DNA of 64,000 nt from Flavobacterium chilense (lineage in GTDB: Bacteria > Bacteroidota > Bacteroidia > Flavobacteriales > Flavobacteriaceae): assembly GCF_001602525.1 (NCBI RefSeq), contig NZ_LSYT01000007.1, positions 1 through 64,000 on the forward strand, given 5' to 3'. Both the position numbers and the translations under genes were made by a program. Of this stretch, positions 7,630-16,623 are shown piece by piece (position 1 is the first letter of the stretch; each line of letters begins with the position of its first letter). A model generated the notes under the pieces. It made no database searches and was not told where the DNA came from. It saw only the letters and a list, made by a program, of their open reading frames with translations.

Positions 7630-8856
7630 TTATACTAATTGTTTCAATGCAATTTCAAAAGCAGTTGCACTAATATTTGTTTTTGACGAATTTAAAGCGT
7701 GAGCTTTTACAATCGCATTTTTTATAGTTTCTGATGTATCATTAAAGATAGCCTCATCTGTCATTTGAACTTTTTTCTCCATGAAATAAGCAAAAACTCT
7801 TGCCATTCCACAATTCGAAATAAAGTCAGGAATCAAACTTACTTTTCGATCTACTTCTTCCATAATAGAACCAAAGAAAATTTCCTTGTCAGCAAAAGGA
7901 ACGTTTGCTCCGCAAGAGATTACTTCTAATCCGTTTGCAATTAAGCTGTCAATTTGAGCTTGTGTAACTAATCTTGATGCGGCGCAAGGTGTAAAAATTT
8001 CAGCACCAATAGTCCAGATCTTAGAATTGATTTCTTCAAACGGAATCATATTGTCGGCAACTAATTTGTTTCCGTCTTTGTTTAAAAACAGAGTTTTGAT
8101 TTCTTCAAATGAAAAACCATCTTCCTTAATTAATCCGCCATCACGATCAATGATTCCAATTACTTTTGCACCCATTTCGGCTAAGTAAAAAGCAGCAGCA
8201 GAACCTACGTTTCCAAAACCTTGTACGATTGCTTTTTTACCTTTTATTTCTCCGCCATATGTTGCATAAAAATGACGAACTGCTTCTGCAACGCCATATC
8301 CGGTAATCATATCTGCAACAGTATATTTTCTGGTTACATCTGGTGAAAATTTAGGGTTTTCGATTACCTTAATAACGCCCTGACGTAATTGACCAATTCT
8401 GTTAATTTTATCAGCTTCCGTTGGTTTAAAATGTCCGTTAAAAACACCTTCCTGCGGATGCCATACTCCACATTCTTCTGTCATTGGGATTACTTCATGG
8501 ATTTCATCAACATTCAAATCGCCTCCGGTACCATAATAGCTTTTTAATAAAGGCGAAACTGCTTTGTACCAACGCTGTAAAACACCTTTTTTACGAGGAT
8601 CATTCGGGTCAAAATTGATTCCTGATTTTGCACCTCCAATTGCAGGTCCGGAAACAGAAAATTTAACTTCCATTGTTTTGGCCAAGGATAAAACTTCATT
8701 CATATCTAAGCCTTTTCTCATTCTTGTTCCTCCGCCCGCAGCTCCTCCGCGAAGTGAATTAATAACAGTCCAACCTTCAGCTTCTGTTTCAGAATCTTTC
8801 CAGTTAAAAACAATTTCAGGTGGTTTATTTTCAAATTGCTGTAATAAATCTTTCAT
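7630..8856 (-). CDS. Glu/Leu/Phe/Val family dehydrogenase
   Basis: This 408-residue NAD(P)-dependent enzyme oxidatively deaminates an amino acid to its 2-oxo acid. The dimerisation domain holds GGAKSGI with the substrate-binding Lys, followed by GTGGDLNVDE. The Rossmann domain has the glycine motif GFGNVGSAAA and the acidic cofactor-selecting stretch GIIDRDGG. Glutamate dehydrogenase is the likeliest activity by size, but leucine or valine dehydrogenase cannot be excluded. It stands alone with its own terminator. The chalcone-isomerase-like gene ends its transcript 20 bp upstream of the leader region. Confidence 0.88.
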   Translation of the reverse strand: MKDLLQQFENKPPEIVFNWKDSETEAEGWTVINSLRGGAAGGGTRMRKGLDMNEVLSLAKTMEVKFSVSGPAIGGAKSGINFDPNDPRKKGVLQRWYKAVSPLLKSYYGTGGDLNVDEIHEVIPMTEECGVWHPQEGVFNGHFKPTEADKINRIGQLRQGVIKVIENPKFSPDVTRKYTVADMITGYGVAEAVRHFYATYGGEIKGKKAIVQGFGNVGSAAAFYLAEMGAKVIGIIDRDGGLIKEDGFSFEEIKTLFLNKDGNKLVADNMIPFEEINSKIWTIGAEIFTPCAASRLVTQAQIDSLIANGLEVISCGANVPFADKEIFFGSIMEEVDRKVSLIPDFISNCGMARVFAYFMEKKVQMTDEAIFNDTSETIKNAIVKAHALNSSKTNISATAFEIALKQLV

Positions 8857-8943
8857 TTTGTTGAGATATGTTTAGTTTGCGTAAAAGTATGAAATAGAAT
8901 AATGCGAATAATGTATTTCATGTCAATTTTAACAAACAAAAAA

Positions 8944-8980
8944 AAGAAAGCCGAAAACGAACTCGTTTTCGGCTTTCGAA
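8944..8980 (-). terminator. Intrinsic terminator of the chalcone-isomerase-like gene
   Basis: GAAAGCCGAAAACGA and TCGTTTTCGGCTTTC form a strong stem followed by a T run on the minus strand. Confidence 0.85.
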
Positions 8981-8998
8981 TATGTGAATCATTTAAGA

Positions 8999-9574
8999 TT
9001 ATATTCCTAATAAATGTTTTTTCAGCGTTTCGTCAACTGGTTTGTTGGAAAGCCAGATACCAAATAATGCTTTTTTGAAATCAAATCCGGGAATTTTTCC
9101 TTTTAAAGTTTCATTTTTATAGACATTGATGGTTTGATCAAGTGGATTGTATGCCAGAATAAAAACATCTTTTTCAGTAATCGCATCACTTAAGAAAGTT
9201 TTAAATTCTTCTATTCTTGGTCGTAATTGTTCAAGATTGCTTCCGGCAGATTTTTCAAAACCGGTATTCATGGCCTTCGTTAATTTGTTTGAAGAAACCA
9301 TTGAAGATGTAATTTCTATTCGAATTGCCATTTCTGTATCGCTGTCAATAATAAATTGCGGATCCTGACTTAACTGAGATAAGTATAATGCCTGGACATA
9401 AACTTCTAACCACATTTTTGATCTGCCACCAGCGCCATTAAGTTGCAAAGTCTTTCCCTGAAAATCAATTTTTCTTGGAACAGTAACGCCATTTACCTCT
9501 AATTGAGTCTGTGCAGAAACGGTCGAAAACTGTAAGCTAAAAAGGAGTGTAAATAAAAGTAAAATCTTTTTCAT
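8999..9574 (-). CDS. Chalcone isomerase-like domain protein, exported
   Basis: The 191-residue protein starts with a cleavable signal peptide (about 1-21, ending VSAQ). A chalcone-isomerase-like domain follows: GVTVPRKIDFQGKTLQLNGA, then the KMWLEVYVQALYL block characteristic of this bacterial family. Bacterial members lack proven flavonoid isomerase activity; the fold binds fatty acids in some relatives. Periplasmic location is inferred from the signal peptide. It is a single gene with its own terminator, and its physiological role is unknown. Confidence 0.8.
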   Translation of the reverse strand: MKKILLLFTLLFSLQFSTVSAQTQLEVNGVTVPRKIDFQGKTLQLNGAGGRSKMWLEVYVQALYLSQLSQDPQFIIDSDTEMAIRIEITSSMVSSNKLTKAMNTGFEKSAGSNLEQLRPRIEEFKTFLSDAITEKDVFILAYNPLDQTINVYKNETLKGKIPGFDFKKALFGIWLSNKPVDETLKKHLLGI

Positions 9575-10056
9575 GTTCTGTCCATATTATAATTTTTAGG
9601 CAAAAATAATGTTAATTTATCAATTAAACCTCGTTATTAAACATGTTTTTTTATTCTTGATTTTGATTTTTTTTGTCGTATCCATTTAATAATCAAATTA
9701 GTAAGACTAGTTTTACGTGTATATACTCGTTTTAAGAATTGTTTAATCTTTTTTGATGTAGAATTTTACTAAAATGTTTAGAAATGCGCTATTTTAATCA
9801 ACAATTTTATTCTTGAATTTTGCGGAAAATGTTGCAAAATTGATGTCAGTTACGCCAAATTTTAATAATATAACGAAAACGTTATCGTAATCATTGCTGA
9901 TCTATTAATTTTGTATGCGCGCATTGTTAATTTGACATTTAAAAATTATCTTTGGAAGCCTTTTTACAGAAAAAAATCAATTCAAAAACAAAAAATTAAC
10001 TATCACTAAACTGATTTTCCTGAAATGAGTTTAGAAAAACAATAAACATTTAGACT
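9575..10056. other. Divergent intergenic region with a -7 element for the acyl-CoA dehydrogenase gene
   Basis: No gene is seen. TATCTTTG at 9947-9954 fits the Bacteroidetes -7 consensus TAnnTTTG and lies 100 bp before the acyl-CoA dehydrogenase start. No correctly spaced TTTG -33 element is obvious. The region is otherwise AT-rich without clear hairpins. Confidence 0.4.
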
Positions 10057-11199
10057 ATGGATTTCAATCTTACCGAAGAACATTTAATGATTCAACAAGC
10101 TGCCAGAGATTTTGCTCAAAACGAATTGTTACCGGGCGTTATCGAACGTGACGAAAAGCAAATATTTCCAACTGAGCAAATAAAAAAAATGGGACAATTA
10201 GGTTTCATGGGTATGATGGTTGATCCTAAATACGGCGGAAGTGGCTTAGATGCTATTTCTTATGTTATTGCTATGGAAGAAATTTCAAAAGTTGATGCAT
10301 CAGCTTCTGTAGTAATGTCTGTAAACAACTCATTAGTTTGTTGGGGACTACAGGAATTTGGAACCGAAGAACAAAAACAAAAATATTTACCTGGTCTGGC
10401 ATCAGGCGAAATTCACGGAGCATTTTGCTTAAGTGAACCTGAAGCAGGAAGTGATGCAACTTCACAAAAAACTACAGCGATTGATATGGGCGACCATTAT
10501 CTTGTAAACGGAACAAAAAACTGGATTACTAACGGAAACACAGCATCAGTTTATCTGGTAATTGCTCAAACTCATCCTGAATTGAAGCATAAAGGAATTA
10601 ATGCTTTGATTATGACCAAAGATATGCCAGGTTTCTCTATTGGTCCAAAAGAGCAAAAAATGGGAATTCGTGGTTCAGATACACACTCTTTGATGTTTAG
10701 CGATGTAAAAGTTCCTAAAGAAAATAGAATTGGCGAAGATGGTTTCGGATTTAAATTTGCAATGAAAACACTTGCAGGTGGTCGTATCGGAATTGCTTCT
10801 CAGGCTTTAGGAATTGCTTCAGGAGCTTACGAACTGGCTTTAAAATATTCTAAAGAGCGTAAAGCTTTTGGAACAGAAATCTGTAATCATCAGGCTATTG
10901 CTTTTAAACTGGCAGATATGGCAGTTAATATTGAAGCGGCGCGTCATTTGTGTATGAAAGCAGCCTGGGATAAAGATCAGCATAAAAATTATGACGTGAG
11001 TGGTGCAATGGCAAAATTATTTGCTTCGCAAGTTGCAATGGATACTGCAGTTGAAGCTGTTCAGATTCACGGAGGAAACGGATACGTAAAAGAATATCAT
11101 GTAGAGCGTTTGATGCGTGATGCAAAAATTACTCAGATCTATGAAGGTACTTCAGAGATTCAGAAAATTGTAATTTCAAGAGCTGTTATTGCGGGATAA
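10057..11199 (+). CDS. Acyl-CoA dehydrogenase, short-chain type
   Basis: The 380-residue FAD enzyme introduces the alpha-beta double bond in acyl-CoA during beta-oxidation or branched-chain amino-acid breakdown. It has the complete family layout: N-terminal helical domain, middle beta domain (AFCLSEPEAGSDA, NGTKNWITNG) and C-terminal helical domain (QIHGGNGYVKEYHVERLMRD). The catalytic base is the Glu of IYEGTSEIQ (E363), at the butyryl/short-chain position. It is monocistronic and followed by a strong terminator. The exact chain length preference cannot be read from sequence. Confidence 0.93.
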   Translation: MDFNLTEEHLMIQQAARDFAQNELLPGVIERDEKQIFPTEQIKKMGQLGFMGMMVDPKYGGSGLDAISYVIAMEEISKVDASASVVMSVNNSLVCWGLQEFGTEEQKQKYLPGLASGEIHGAFCLSEPEAGSDATSQKTTAIDMGDHYLVNGTKNWITNGNTASVYLVIAQTHPELKHKGINALIMTKDMPGFSIGPKEQKMGIRGSDTHSLMFSDVKVPKENRIGEDGFGFKFAMKTLAGGRIGIASQALGIASGAYELALKYSKERKAFGTEICNHQAIAFKLADMAVNIEAARHLCMKAAWDKDQHKNYDVSGAMAKLFASQVAMDTAVEAVQIHGGNGYVKEYHVERLMRDAKITQIYEGTSEIQKIVISRAVIAG

Positions 11200-11224
11200 T
11201 TATACTTTTAAATATAATTTATTA

Positions 11225-11266
11225 AAAACCCTTTTAGACTGATTTGTCTAAAAGGGTTTTCTTTTT
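11225..11266 (+). terminator. Intrinsic terminator of the acyl-CoA dehydrogenase gene
   Basis: AAACCCTTTTAGAC and GTCTAAAAGGGTTT form the stem, followed by a CTTTTT tail. Confidence 0.9.
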
Positions 11267-11625
11267 CTCCAAATGTCAAAATGTGAAAAAAAGTATCTAC
11301 TAGATCTAAAGATTATTTAATCACAATTCTTAGTACTTTTTTTTAAATTCCTGAAAACTATAAATCATTAATTAACGTAAATTATAACAGGAGTAATACT
11401 AGTTTATTACACGTTTTAATTTTAAGTATCATATAGAAAAACTTATTTCAATATTAGAAACTCAAATAAAGAAAAAAGCCAACTCCATTTTATCGTATCC
11501 CTTGTCTAGAAATTAAACTTTAAAGAGAAATAAGTTTTTGATTTTAATCATCATCATTTTAATATGTTGCTTAAGATTACTTTGCTTAAATAAATCAATT
11601 ATTTAATCTCTTAAATTAAACAGCC
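11267..11625. other. Gene-free AT-rich stretch
   Basis: I see no open frame, tRNA or strong hairpin in these 360 bases. It presumably carries the promoter of the DinB-like/TANGO2 operon. Confidence 0.45.
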
Positions 11626-12096
11626 ATGTTACTAAAATCAATACGTTACAGTTTAGATGAATTAATTTATCTGTTAGATCAGTTAACTGATAAAGAATAT
11701 TCAGAAGTTCGCGATGCTTTAAATAATGCGACCATTGGCGAACACACCAGAACTATTATAGAAAAGTTTCAGTGCCTTGAAAATAGTTATGACTCAGGTA
11801 TTTTGAATTATGATAAACGAGAGGTAAATGAACTAGTTCAAACAGAAACTAAATCGGCAAAAGAACAAATTACTGAGTTAAAAACAGGATTGAAAAGTGA
11901 AAACAAAATCATTTATTTAGAACAGGTAATTAATGGACTTGCGATCAGGATTCAAAGTAGTTACTACAGAGAATTACTTTATAATCTTGAATGTTGTAAT
12001 CATCATCAGGCTTTAATAAAAGCGACTATTTCAAAATTAGGGAACACTTCGATGAATGCAAATTTTGAAATGGGACATTCTGCTATTAGAATATAG
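11626..12096 (+). CDS. DinB-like helical bundle protein
   Basis: The 156-residue all-helical protein resembles the DinB/YfiT superfamily: an N-terminal helix, then TIGEHTRTIIEKFQCLE with the His that would be a metal ligand, and a second His pair near NHHQALIK. These proteins are metal-dependent four-helix bundles of mostly unknown or thiol-transferase function. The TANGO2-like gene starts 6 bp downstream, so the two form an operon. The assignment rests on helix pattern and His spacing and is moderately sure. Confidence 0.6.
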   Translation: MLLKSIRYSLDELIYLLDQLTDKEYSEVRDALNNATIGEHTRTIIEKFQCLENSYDSGILNYDKREVNELVQTETKSAKEQITELKTGLKSENKIIYLEQVINGLAIRIQSSYYRELLYNLECCNHHQALIKATISKLGNTSMNANFEMGHSAIRI

Positions 12097-12102
12097 AAAA
12101 CA

Positions 12103-12813
12103 ATGTGCACAGTAAGTTATATTAATAATAACGGAGTTGTGGTGATTACTTCAAATCGGGATGAAAGAGTAATTCGGCCAGGCGCAATTTTGCCTAAAAG
12201 TTATTACCACAATAATAAAAATATTATGTATCCAAAAGACTCAAAAGCAGGAGGAACCTGGTTTGCAGTTGATGAATACGGAAATGTTTTAGTGCTTTTG
12301 AACGGTGGAATCGGAAAGCATGACCCAGTTTTTCCTTATAGAAAAAGCCGTGGATTAATTGCTTTGGATATTATCTCTGCTGATTCGGCAATAGAACTTT
12401 GGGAGCAAATTAATTTAGAAGACATCGAACCTTTTACGCTCATTTTGTATCAGAAATCAAAATTGTACGAGCTAATTTGGGATGGTTTTGTAAAAAGAAC
12501 AACATCACTTAATGAGGCACAAAGTTATATTTGGTCATCTGTCACTTTGTATTCAAATGAAATTAGAAAAGAAAGAGCTTACTGGTTTGTGAATTTTTTA
12601 AGAAATACCGATGAAGTCTCAGCTTCTAAAATTTTTGATTTTCATCGTTATACAAAACCCTATGATTCTGAAAACGGTTTGATTATCAATAGAGAAAATA
12701 CAATAAAAACCTTAAGTATAACTCAGACTGTCATAGAACAAAATAAAGGAACTATGCGGCATTATGATTTAGTTCATGCAAAAGATTTTTCGGCCTCTTT
12801 TATAAGTATTTAA
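12103..12813 (+). CDS. NRDE family protein (TANGO2-like)
   Basis: The 236-residue protein begins with the N-terminal Cys of the family (MCTVSY) and carries the name-giving NRDE motif as SNRDER (about 19-24). GGTWFAVDEYG and LLNGG follow, as in transport-and-Golgi-organisation 2 homologues. The family has an Ntn-hydrolase-like fold; in eukaryotes it is linked to haem or lipid handling, while the bacterial role is unclear. It is co-transcribed with the DinB-like gene. A hairpin about 110 bp downstream may terminate the operon. Confidence 0.85.
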   Translation: MCTVSYINNNGVVVITSNRDERVIRPGAILPKSYYHNNKNIMYPKDSKAGGTWFAVDEYGNVLVLLNGGIGKHDPVFPYRKSRGLIALDIISADSAIELWEQINLEDIEPFTLILYQKSKLYELIWDGFVKRTTSLNEAQSYIWSSVTLYSNEIRKERAYWFVNFLRNTDEVSASKIFDFHRYTKPYDSENGLIINRENTIKTLSITQTVIEQNKGTMRHYDLVHAKDFSASFISI

Positions 12814-12925
12814 AATAGGAGAAAGAATAAAATGTTTTTCTTTTGGTTTAAAATATATTTGCTTAACAGAAAGAGTATTACATAAAAAGAAACTTAAAAT
12901 ATTACTATATTGCATAAACTTTGAC

Positions 12926-12960
12926 AAGCGTTCTTTAAGGAACGCTTTATGTTATTTTGT
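12926..12960 (+). terminator. Probable terminator of the DinB-like/TANGO2 operon
   Basis: AAGCGTTC and GAACGCTT form an 8-bp stem with a short loop. The T-rich tail begins a few bases later than is ideal. Confidence 0.55.
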
Positions 12961-13083
12961 TTTTTTAAACAAATTATTTTAAAAGTATAAACTGTATGTT
13001 TTTCATTGTTTTAGAAATTATTCAAACAGTTATAGTGTATAAATATTTTAAATCATTTTCTTTAGAGATCTAAATCTTCATTT

Positions 13084-14061
13084 ATGAAAAAACTTTACTT
13101 TCTGCTTCCTCTTGTTTTTTTGGCTTGTAAATCAAACCCGTCTGCGGGGGGTATAAACGAATCAAAATCTGTTTCTAAACCAATCGAAATTACTTATAAA
13201 GTAAAAGAGAATGAAGTTTCGAATTTTTTAAAATACCTTTCTTCAGATGAGTTAGAAGGTCGCGAAACCGGAACGAAAGGAATAGAAAAAGCAGCAGTAT
13301 TTTTAGAAGATTTTTTTAAGAAGAATAATATAAAGCCATATTTTGCGACTTATAGAGATACGCTTACTAATTTTAAAGCGCCTGCTTTTAATATTGTAGG
13401 TGTTCTGGAAGGAACAGATCCGATTTTGAAAAAAGAATTTGTGGTTTTAAGTGCTCATTATGATCATATTGGAATTGAGAAAAAACAACAGCCTGATGTA
13501 ATTTATAATGGAGCCAATGATGATGCGTCAGGAGTTACGGCTGTTGCTCAAATGGCTAAATATTTCAGCGAAACAAAATCGAACAAGCGAAGTATTCTGT
13601 TTGTATTTTTTGCAGGAGAAGAAAAAGGTTTGTTAGGATCTAAAAGTCTGGTTCAGAAACTTAAAAAACAAAACTTTAATCTGTACACACAATTAAATAT
13701 CGAAATGATTGGTGTACCCATGAAACGTGATTATTTGGCTTATGTTACAGGTTTTGATAAATCGAATATGGCCGAAAAAATAAATGAATATACCGGAAAA
13801 AAAACAATCGGATTTTTACCAAAAGAAGCAGAATATAAATTGTTCTACAGATCTGACAATTATTCTTTTTACGATGTATTCAAGAAACCATGTCAGTCCA
13901 TAAGTACTTTTGATTTTGAAAATTTTGAGTTTTATCACCATGTTTCAGATGAATTTAAAGTAATGGATATTCCACACATGACCTCTTTTATTCAGGAGTT
14001 TTTACCAGTTGTAACTAAAATCGCGACTACACCAACAGAAGAAATTACGATGAATAAATAA
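13084..14061 (+). CDS. M28 family zinc aminopeptidase, lipoprotein
   Basis: The 325-residue protein has a lipoprotein signal peptide with lipobox FLACK (Cys at about 15). A protease-associated N-terminal part contains SSDELEGRETGTKG. The M28 metallopeptidase domain carries the metal ligands in SAHYDHIG, GANDDASG, FAGEEKGLLGS and NIEMIG. It would hydrolyse peptides outside the inner membrane, anchored by its lipid. The SDR gene begins 36 bp downstream behind its own TAnnTTTG element, so co-transcription is uncertain. Confidence 0.9.
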   Translation: MKKLYFLLPLVFLACKSNPSAGGINESKSVSKPIEITYKVKENEVSNFLKYLSSDELEGRETGTKGIEKAAVFLEDFFKKNNIKPYFATYRDTLTNFKAPAFNIVGVLEGTDPILKKEFVVLSAHYDHIGIEKKQQPDVIYNGANDDASGVTAVAQMAKYFSETKSNKRSILFVFFAGEEKGLLGSKSLVQKLKKQNFNLYTQLNIEMIGVPMKRDYLAYVTGFDKSNMAEKINEYTGKKTIGFLPKEAEYKLFYRSDNYSFYDVFKKPCQSISTFDFENFEFYHHVSDEFKVMDIPHMTSFIQEFLPVVTKIATTPTEEITMNK

Positions 14062-14084
14062 TCTTTCGTTTTGTTGTATTTCCT

Positions 14085-14092
14085 TATTTTTG
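14085..14092 (+). promoter_or_regulatory. TAnnTTTG -7 element of the SDR gene
   Basis: TATTTTTG matches the Bacteroidetes -7 consensus and ends 4 bp before the ATG at 14097. If it is used, the message is leaderless or nearly so. No TTTG with the normal 19-21 bp spacing is present. Confidence 0.4.
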
Positions 14093-14096
14093 TGTT

Positions 14097-14774
14097 ATGA
14101 AAAATATTATTGTTACCGGAACCAGTAGAGGAATTGGTTACGAACTGGCATTACAATTTGCTAATGCAGGCCATCAGGTTCTGGCCATTTCCAGAAAAAT
14201 ACCTCAAGCACTTTTAGAACATCAAAATGTGACTTGTCTTTCAGTTGACTTGTCTGATGAAGCTGCTTTAGCTCAGGTAGACCATTTTCTTTCTTCCAGC
14301 TGGAAAAAAGTTGATGCAGTAGTTCATAATGCAGGAGCTTTATTGTTGAAACCTTTTGCAGAAACTACTCAGGCAGATTTTGAAAGTATTTATAAAGTGA
14401 ATGTTTTTGCAGTTGCAAATCTTACCAGAATTTGTTTGCCATATCTTCAAAAAGGGAGTCATGTTGTTACAATCAGTTCAATTGGTGGTGTAAGAGGAAG
14501 TCTTAAGTTTGCAGGATTAGCTGCATATAGCTCAAGCAAAGGAGCTGTAATTACTTTAACCGAATTATTGGCAGAAGAATATAAAGAGCAGGGTATTTTA
14601 TTTAATGTTCTTGCTTTAGGTTCAGTTCAGACTGAAATGCTAAACGAAGCTTTCCCGGGATATCAGGCTCCAATTTCTGCCGAAGGAATGGCAACTTATA
14701 TTTATGATTTTACTCTTAACGGAAATAAATACTTTAACGGAAAGGTTTTGGAAGTTTCTTCTACTAATCCGTAG
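14097..14774 (+). CDS. SDR family NAD(P)-dependent oxidoreductase
   Basis: The 225-residue classical short-chain dehydrogenase has the cofactor motif GTSRGIG (about 7-13), VHNAGAL in place of NNAG, the catalytic Ser in TISSIGG and the catalytic YSSSK. The length is slightly short for the family but all active-site elements are present. The substrate is unknown. Downstream lie a four-helix-bundle gene and a SprT-like gene on the same strand. Confidence 0.9.
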   Translation: MKNIIVTGTSRGIGYELALQFANAGHQVLAISRKIPQALLEHQNVTCLSVDLSDEAALAQVDHFLSSSWKKVDAVVHNAGALLLKPFAETTQADFESIYKVNVFAVANLTRICLPYLQKGSHVVTISSIGGVRGSLKFAGLAAYSSSKGAVITLTELLAEEYKEQGILFNVLALGSVQTEMLNEAFPGYQAPISAEGMATYIYDFTLNGNKYFNGKVLEVSSTNP

Positions 14775-14800
14775 TTAGTTATAAGTTATGAATTATGAGT
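14772..14800. repeat. Left flanking repeat of the four-helix-bundle gene
   Basis: GTTATAAGTTATGAATTATG is a tandem-like motif that overlaps the start codon of the four-helix-bundle gene. Its complement (ATTCATAAC, ACTCATAC, ATTCATAATT) appears at 15141-15180, just after that gene, so the small gene is bracketed by imperfect inverted repeats. Confidence 0.5.
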
Positions 14801-15148
14801 GAAAGTGTTGTGAAAGTTAAAAGTTTTGAATTAGCTGTAAGAGGTGTTAATTTCTATAAATGGTTAGTTTTAGAAAAGAAAGAATTTACAATGAGTAAGC
14901 AATTTTTACGTTCTATTACTTCGGTGGGAGCAAATGTTCGCGAAGCAGTTAATGCTCAAAGTAAAGCTGATTTTATTCATAAATTATCAATTTCTCAAAA
15001 AGAATGTGATGAGTCTATGTATTGGTTAGAAATATTAAATGCAACAAATTACATTTCAACGGTTGAATTCGAATCCATACATCAACAATGTAGCGAAGTT
15101 TTAAAAATAATAAGAAGTATAATCATAACGTCAAAGAAAAATTCATAA
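14795..15148 (+). CDS. Four-helix-bundle protein (23S rRNA intervening-sequence S23 family)
   Basis: The 117-residue protein shows the family pattern: a first helix around SFELAVRGVNFYKWLV, LRSITSVGANVREAVNAQSK with the conserved SVGANV..EA block, then KLSISQKECDESMYWLEIL. Relatives are encoded in insertions of 23S rRNA genes in some bacteria, and stand-alone copies are common in Bacteroidetes with no known function. It lies between SDR and SprT-like genes, bracketed by TTATGAATTATG-type repeats, which suggests that it came in as a small cassette. Confidence 0.85.
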   Translation: MSESVVKVKSFELAVRGVNFYKWLVLEKKEFTMSKQFLRSITSVGANVREAVNAQSKADFIHKLSISQKECDESMYWLEILNATNYISTVEFESIHQQCSEVLKIIRSIIITSKKNS

Positions 15149-15180
15149 CCAATTTAACTCATACTTTATAATTCATAATT
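15141..15180. repeat. Right flanking repeat of the four-helix-bundle gene
   Basis: ATTCATAACC, ACTCATACTT and ATAATTCATAATTATT follow one another here and are complementary to the motif at 14772-14800. Confidence 0.5.
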
Positions 15181-15183
15181 ATT

Positions 15184-15780
15184 TTGAACGAAACTTTAGC
15201 TAAATATATACCAGAACATGCTGTAAGGCCTGTTTTTGAATTGATTGTAGCCAATCAGGTTCACCTTAAAATCGTAAATGAGCGTCAGACGCGACATGGC
15301 GATTACAGGAAAGGACCTGGTGGGAAACATGAAATTACGGTAAATGCCAGTTTAAATAAATATCGTTTTTTAATTACACTCATTCATGAAATTGCTCACC
15401 TGGTAGCATTTGAGAAATTTGGCAGAAATATAAAGCCACACGGAAATGAGTGGAAGTTTACTTTTCAGCGTTTAATGGTGCCTTATATCAGACCAGAAAT
15501 TTTTCCAAATCATATTTTGCCTTTGCTGGCAAGACATTTTAAAAATCCTTCTGCGAGTAGCGATACAGACACTACATTGTCTTTGGCTTTAAAAGAATAC
15601 GACAAAAGCAATGATAAGAATTATGTTTTCGAGATTCCGTATGGAAGCGTTTTTAGAATAAACAACGGAAAAATATTTAAGAAATTAGCAGTTAGAACCA
15701 AACGTTTCGAATGTATAGAAATAAGCTCCGGTAAAACTTATCTTTTTAATCCAAATGCGGAAGTAGAGTTAATAGATTAA
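15184..15780 (+). CDS. SprT-like domain metalloprotein
   Basis: The 198-residue protein has the zinc-binding HEIAH of the SprT/Spartan fold in LITLIHEIAHLVAFEKFG, then the third-ligand region PHGNEWKFTFQRL. The start is TTG at 15184, giving NETLAKYIPEHAV; no ATG or GTG is suitably placed, and the TTG lies at the expected family N-terminus. Eukaryotic relatives are DNA-protein crosslink proteases, while bacterial SprT is poorly understood. The C-terminal half (about 130-198) lacks Cys zinc-finger motifs. Confidence 0.8.
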   Translation: MNETLAKYIPEHAVRPVFELIVANQVHLKIVNERQTRHGDYRKGPGGKHEITVNASLNKYRFLITLIHEIAHLVAFEKFGRNIKPHGNEWKFTFQRLMVPYIRPEIFPNHILPLLARHFKNPSASSDTDTTLSLALKEYDKSNDKNYVFEIPYGSVFRINNGKIFKKLAVRTKRFECIEISSGKTYLFNPNAEVELID

Positions 15781-15801
15781 AGTTTAAATATTTCAAAATA
15801 G

Positions 15802-15850
15802 AAAATTCCAAATTCCAATTTTATGTAAGATTGGGATTTGGAATTTTTTG
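15802..15850 (+). terminator. Terminator made of an AATTCCAA-type hairpin
   Basis: AAAATTCCAAATTCCAAT pairs imperfectly with GATTGGGATTTGGAATTTTT. A related hairpin lies at 16566-16612, so this may be a repeat family used as terminators. Confidence 0.65.
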
Positions 15851-15919
15851 TTGGAATTTGTCATAAGAAATTTAATATTAATTTTAAACGCAACTTACTC
15901 TACATTTGTAGAATTGCTA

Positions 15920-15927
15920 TATCTTTG
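15920..15927 (+). promoter_or_regulatory. TAnnTTTG -7 element
   Basis: TATCTTTG lies 17 bp upstream of the ATG at 15945 and fits the Bacteroidetes -7 consensus. No well-spaced -33 TTTG is visible. Confidence 0.4.
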
Positions 15928-15944
15928 AAAAAATTAATTTTTTT

Positions 15945-16547
15945 ATGGAAAGAATATTACTCAGCTTATTTTTTGTGTTGGTTTTCTCAAATTTTGTTTT
16001 AGGACAAGAGACTTCAAATTTGGAAAAAGAAGAAAAAACAAATCCTATAATCTACATTGAGGGTTTTGGAGGTCCAGCAGTTGTTAAAAATATTGGAATT
16101 GCCGGAGGTGCAGAATTAAATTATCAGACAGGAAAAAGCCTCTTTACTTTTAGATTCACAAATGCAGTTGGTTATGCCAGAGTTGAGGGCGATTATATTA
16201 TAATTCCAAAGCGCTATAAAGGCGAAGATTTTAAAGAATATGCTTTATTGTATGGCAGACGATGGCTGAGTTCAAATCATTCATATAGTGTTTCTTTAGG
16301 GATAAGTCGCAACAACTTAGAAATAGCAACAAGAGATCTTGACGATAACCGTTTTCTGCGCGATGAAAATTATTATGGCGTGCCTTTTGAGGCAAATTAT
16401 AAATGGTTTTACTCAAAAAAGAAACCAACACTTCTTTATTACATTCTAATACCTAGTGTTGGTGTTAAGTTTTATGGTAATATTGGGAAATATGCTTTTG
16501 TCGGCGTGGGAGTAACGTTTGGTTTTGGACTGAATAAAAAATACTAA
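15945..16547 (+). CDS. Exported protein of unknown function, possibly a small outer-membrane beta-barrel
   Basis: The 200-residue protein begins with a signal peptide (about 1-20, ending LGQE). The mature part alternates short amphipathic strands rich in Gly and aromatic residues (FGGPAVVKNIGIAGGAELNY, LFTFRFTNAVGYARV, YALLYGRRW) and ends in GVTFGFGLNKKY, a pattern seen in small outer-membrane barrels. I recognise no named family. It is monocistronic, with its own -7 element and a terminator-like hairpin downstream. Confidence 0.6.
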   Translation: MERILLSLFFVLVFSNFVLGQETSNLEKEEKTNPIIYIEGFGGPAVVKNIGIAGGAELNYQTGKSLFTFRFTNAVGYARVEGDYIIIPKRYKGEDFKEYALLYGRRWLSSNHSYSVSLGISRNNLEIATRDLDDNRFLRDENYYGVPFEANYKWFYSKKKPTLLYYILIPSVGVKFYGNIGKYAFVGVGVTFGFGLNKKY

Positions 16548-16565
16548 ATTAAATTCCAATATAAA

Positions 16566-16612
16566 AAATCCCAAATTCCAATTTTTACTAAGATTGGAAT
16601 TTGGGATCTTTT
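16566..16612. terminator. Bidirectional terminator hairpin between convergent genes
   Basis: AATCCCAAATTCCAAT and ATTGGAATTTGGGAT form a near-perfect stem. It sits between the convergent gene at 15945 and the esterase gene, and its sequence is close to the hairpin at 15802-15850. Confidence 0.75.
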
Positions 16613-16623
16613 AGATATGTAAA

